A stretch of DNA of 64,000 bases, taken from positions 38,973 to 102,972 of the forward strand of contig JAADVB010000037.1 of the NCBI GenBank assembly GCA_023334545.1. The letters are read 5' to 3'. The translations under genes were made by a program, and so were the position numbers. The notes under the pieces are model-generated. The model ran no database searches, was not told where the DNA came from, and saw only the letters and a program-made list of their open reading frames with translations. This DNA comes from Salisapilia sapeloensis (taxonomy: Eukaryota > Oomycota > Peronosporomycetes > Peronosporales > Salisapiliaceae). Positions 62,909 to 64,000 of this stretch are shown one piece after another. Positions within the stretch are counted from its first letter, which is position 1, and every line of letters starts with the position of its first letter.

Positions 62909-64000
<1,092 letters not shown>

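Overview
This is a gene-dense stretch of nuclear DNA from a eukaryote, most likely an oomycete (stramenopile; Phytophthora or downy-mildew type). The evidence is intergenic gaps often under 150 bp, introns mostly 40-80 nt with GT-AG ends, and a seven-transmembrane receptor fused in one reading frame to a phosphoinositide 4-phosphatase, a 'GPCR-bigram' layout described for oomycetes. It also has a CDPK of plant/protist type and an outer-dynein-arm docking protein, which implies flagellated zoospores. No rRNA, tRNA, CRISPR, IS element or recognisable transposon was found.

Layout. 0-10.4 kb: the tail of an acidic protein (+), LSM12 (-), NDUFB7 (+), a large acidic single-pass membrane protein (-), a CDPK (-), TCF25 (-) and an EDR2_C protein (-). 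10.6-20 kb: a DGAT/SOAT-type MBOAT acyltransferase (+), a histidine phosphatase (-), a DTW-domain tRNA modification enzyme with zinc knuckles (+), SEC24 (+) and a PH-like protein (+). 20-28 kb: kinesin-3 (-), COX10 (+) and NAR1/CIAO3 (-). 28.5-33.2 kb: the GPCR-INPP4 fusion (+). 34-38.3 kb: an ODAD3/CCDC151-like protein (-), then a 2-kb stretch with decayed ankyrin/RCC1/TPR-like coding fragments. 38.3-48.6 kb: ZPR1 (+), an S28 serine peptidase (+), a RING-kelch protein (-) and an anoctamin (-). 49-58 kb: a second PH-like protein (+), an EEP nuclease/phosphatase (+), a makorin-like CCCH-RING E3 (+), an LRR protein (+), an SMI1/KNR4 protein (+), a LarE-like sulfurtransferase (+) and a PAP2 lipid phosphatase (+). 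58-64 kb: XPF/ERCC4 nuclease (+), a PTB/hnRNP-L RNA-binding protein (-) and the 5' part of an ARF GTPase (+), cut by the window edge.

The genes are mostly housekeeping and not an operon or a single pathway. Loose themes recur: phosphoinositide, lipid and membrane signalling (GPCR-INPP4, EDR2_C, PH-like pair, PAP2, DGAT-like, anoctamin, ARF, SEC24), mitochondrial respiration (NDUFB7, COX10), metal and sulfur cofactors (NAR1, LarE), and RNA or protein quality control (LSM12, TCF25, PTB-like, DTWD1, makorin, RING-kelch).

Spliced models were built by eye from GT-AG sites that keep the reading phase and restore family motifs. Internal junctions are therefore better supported than start codons.
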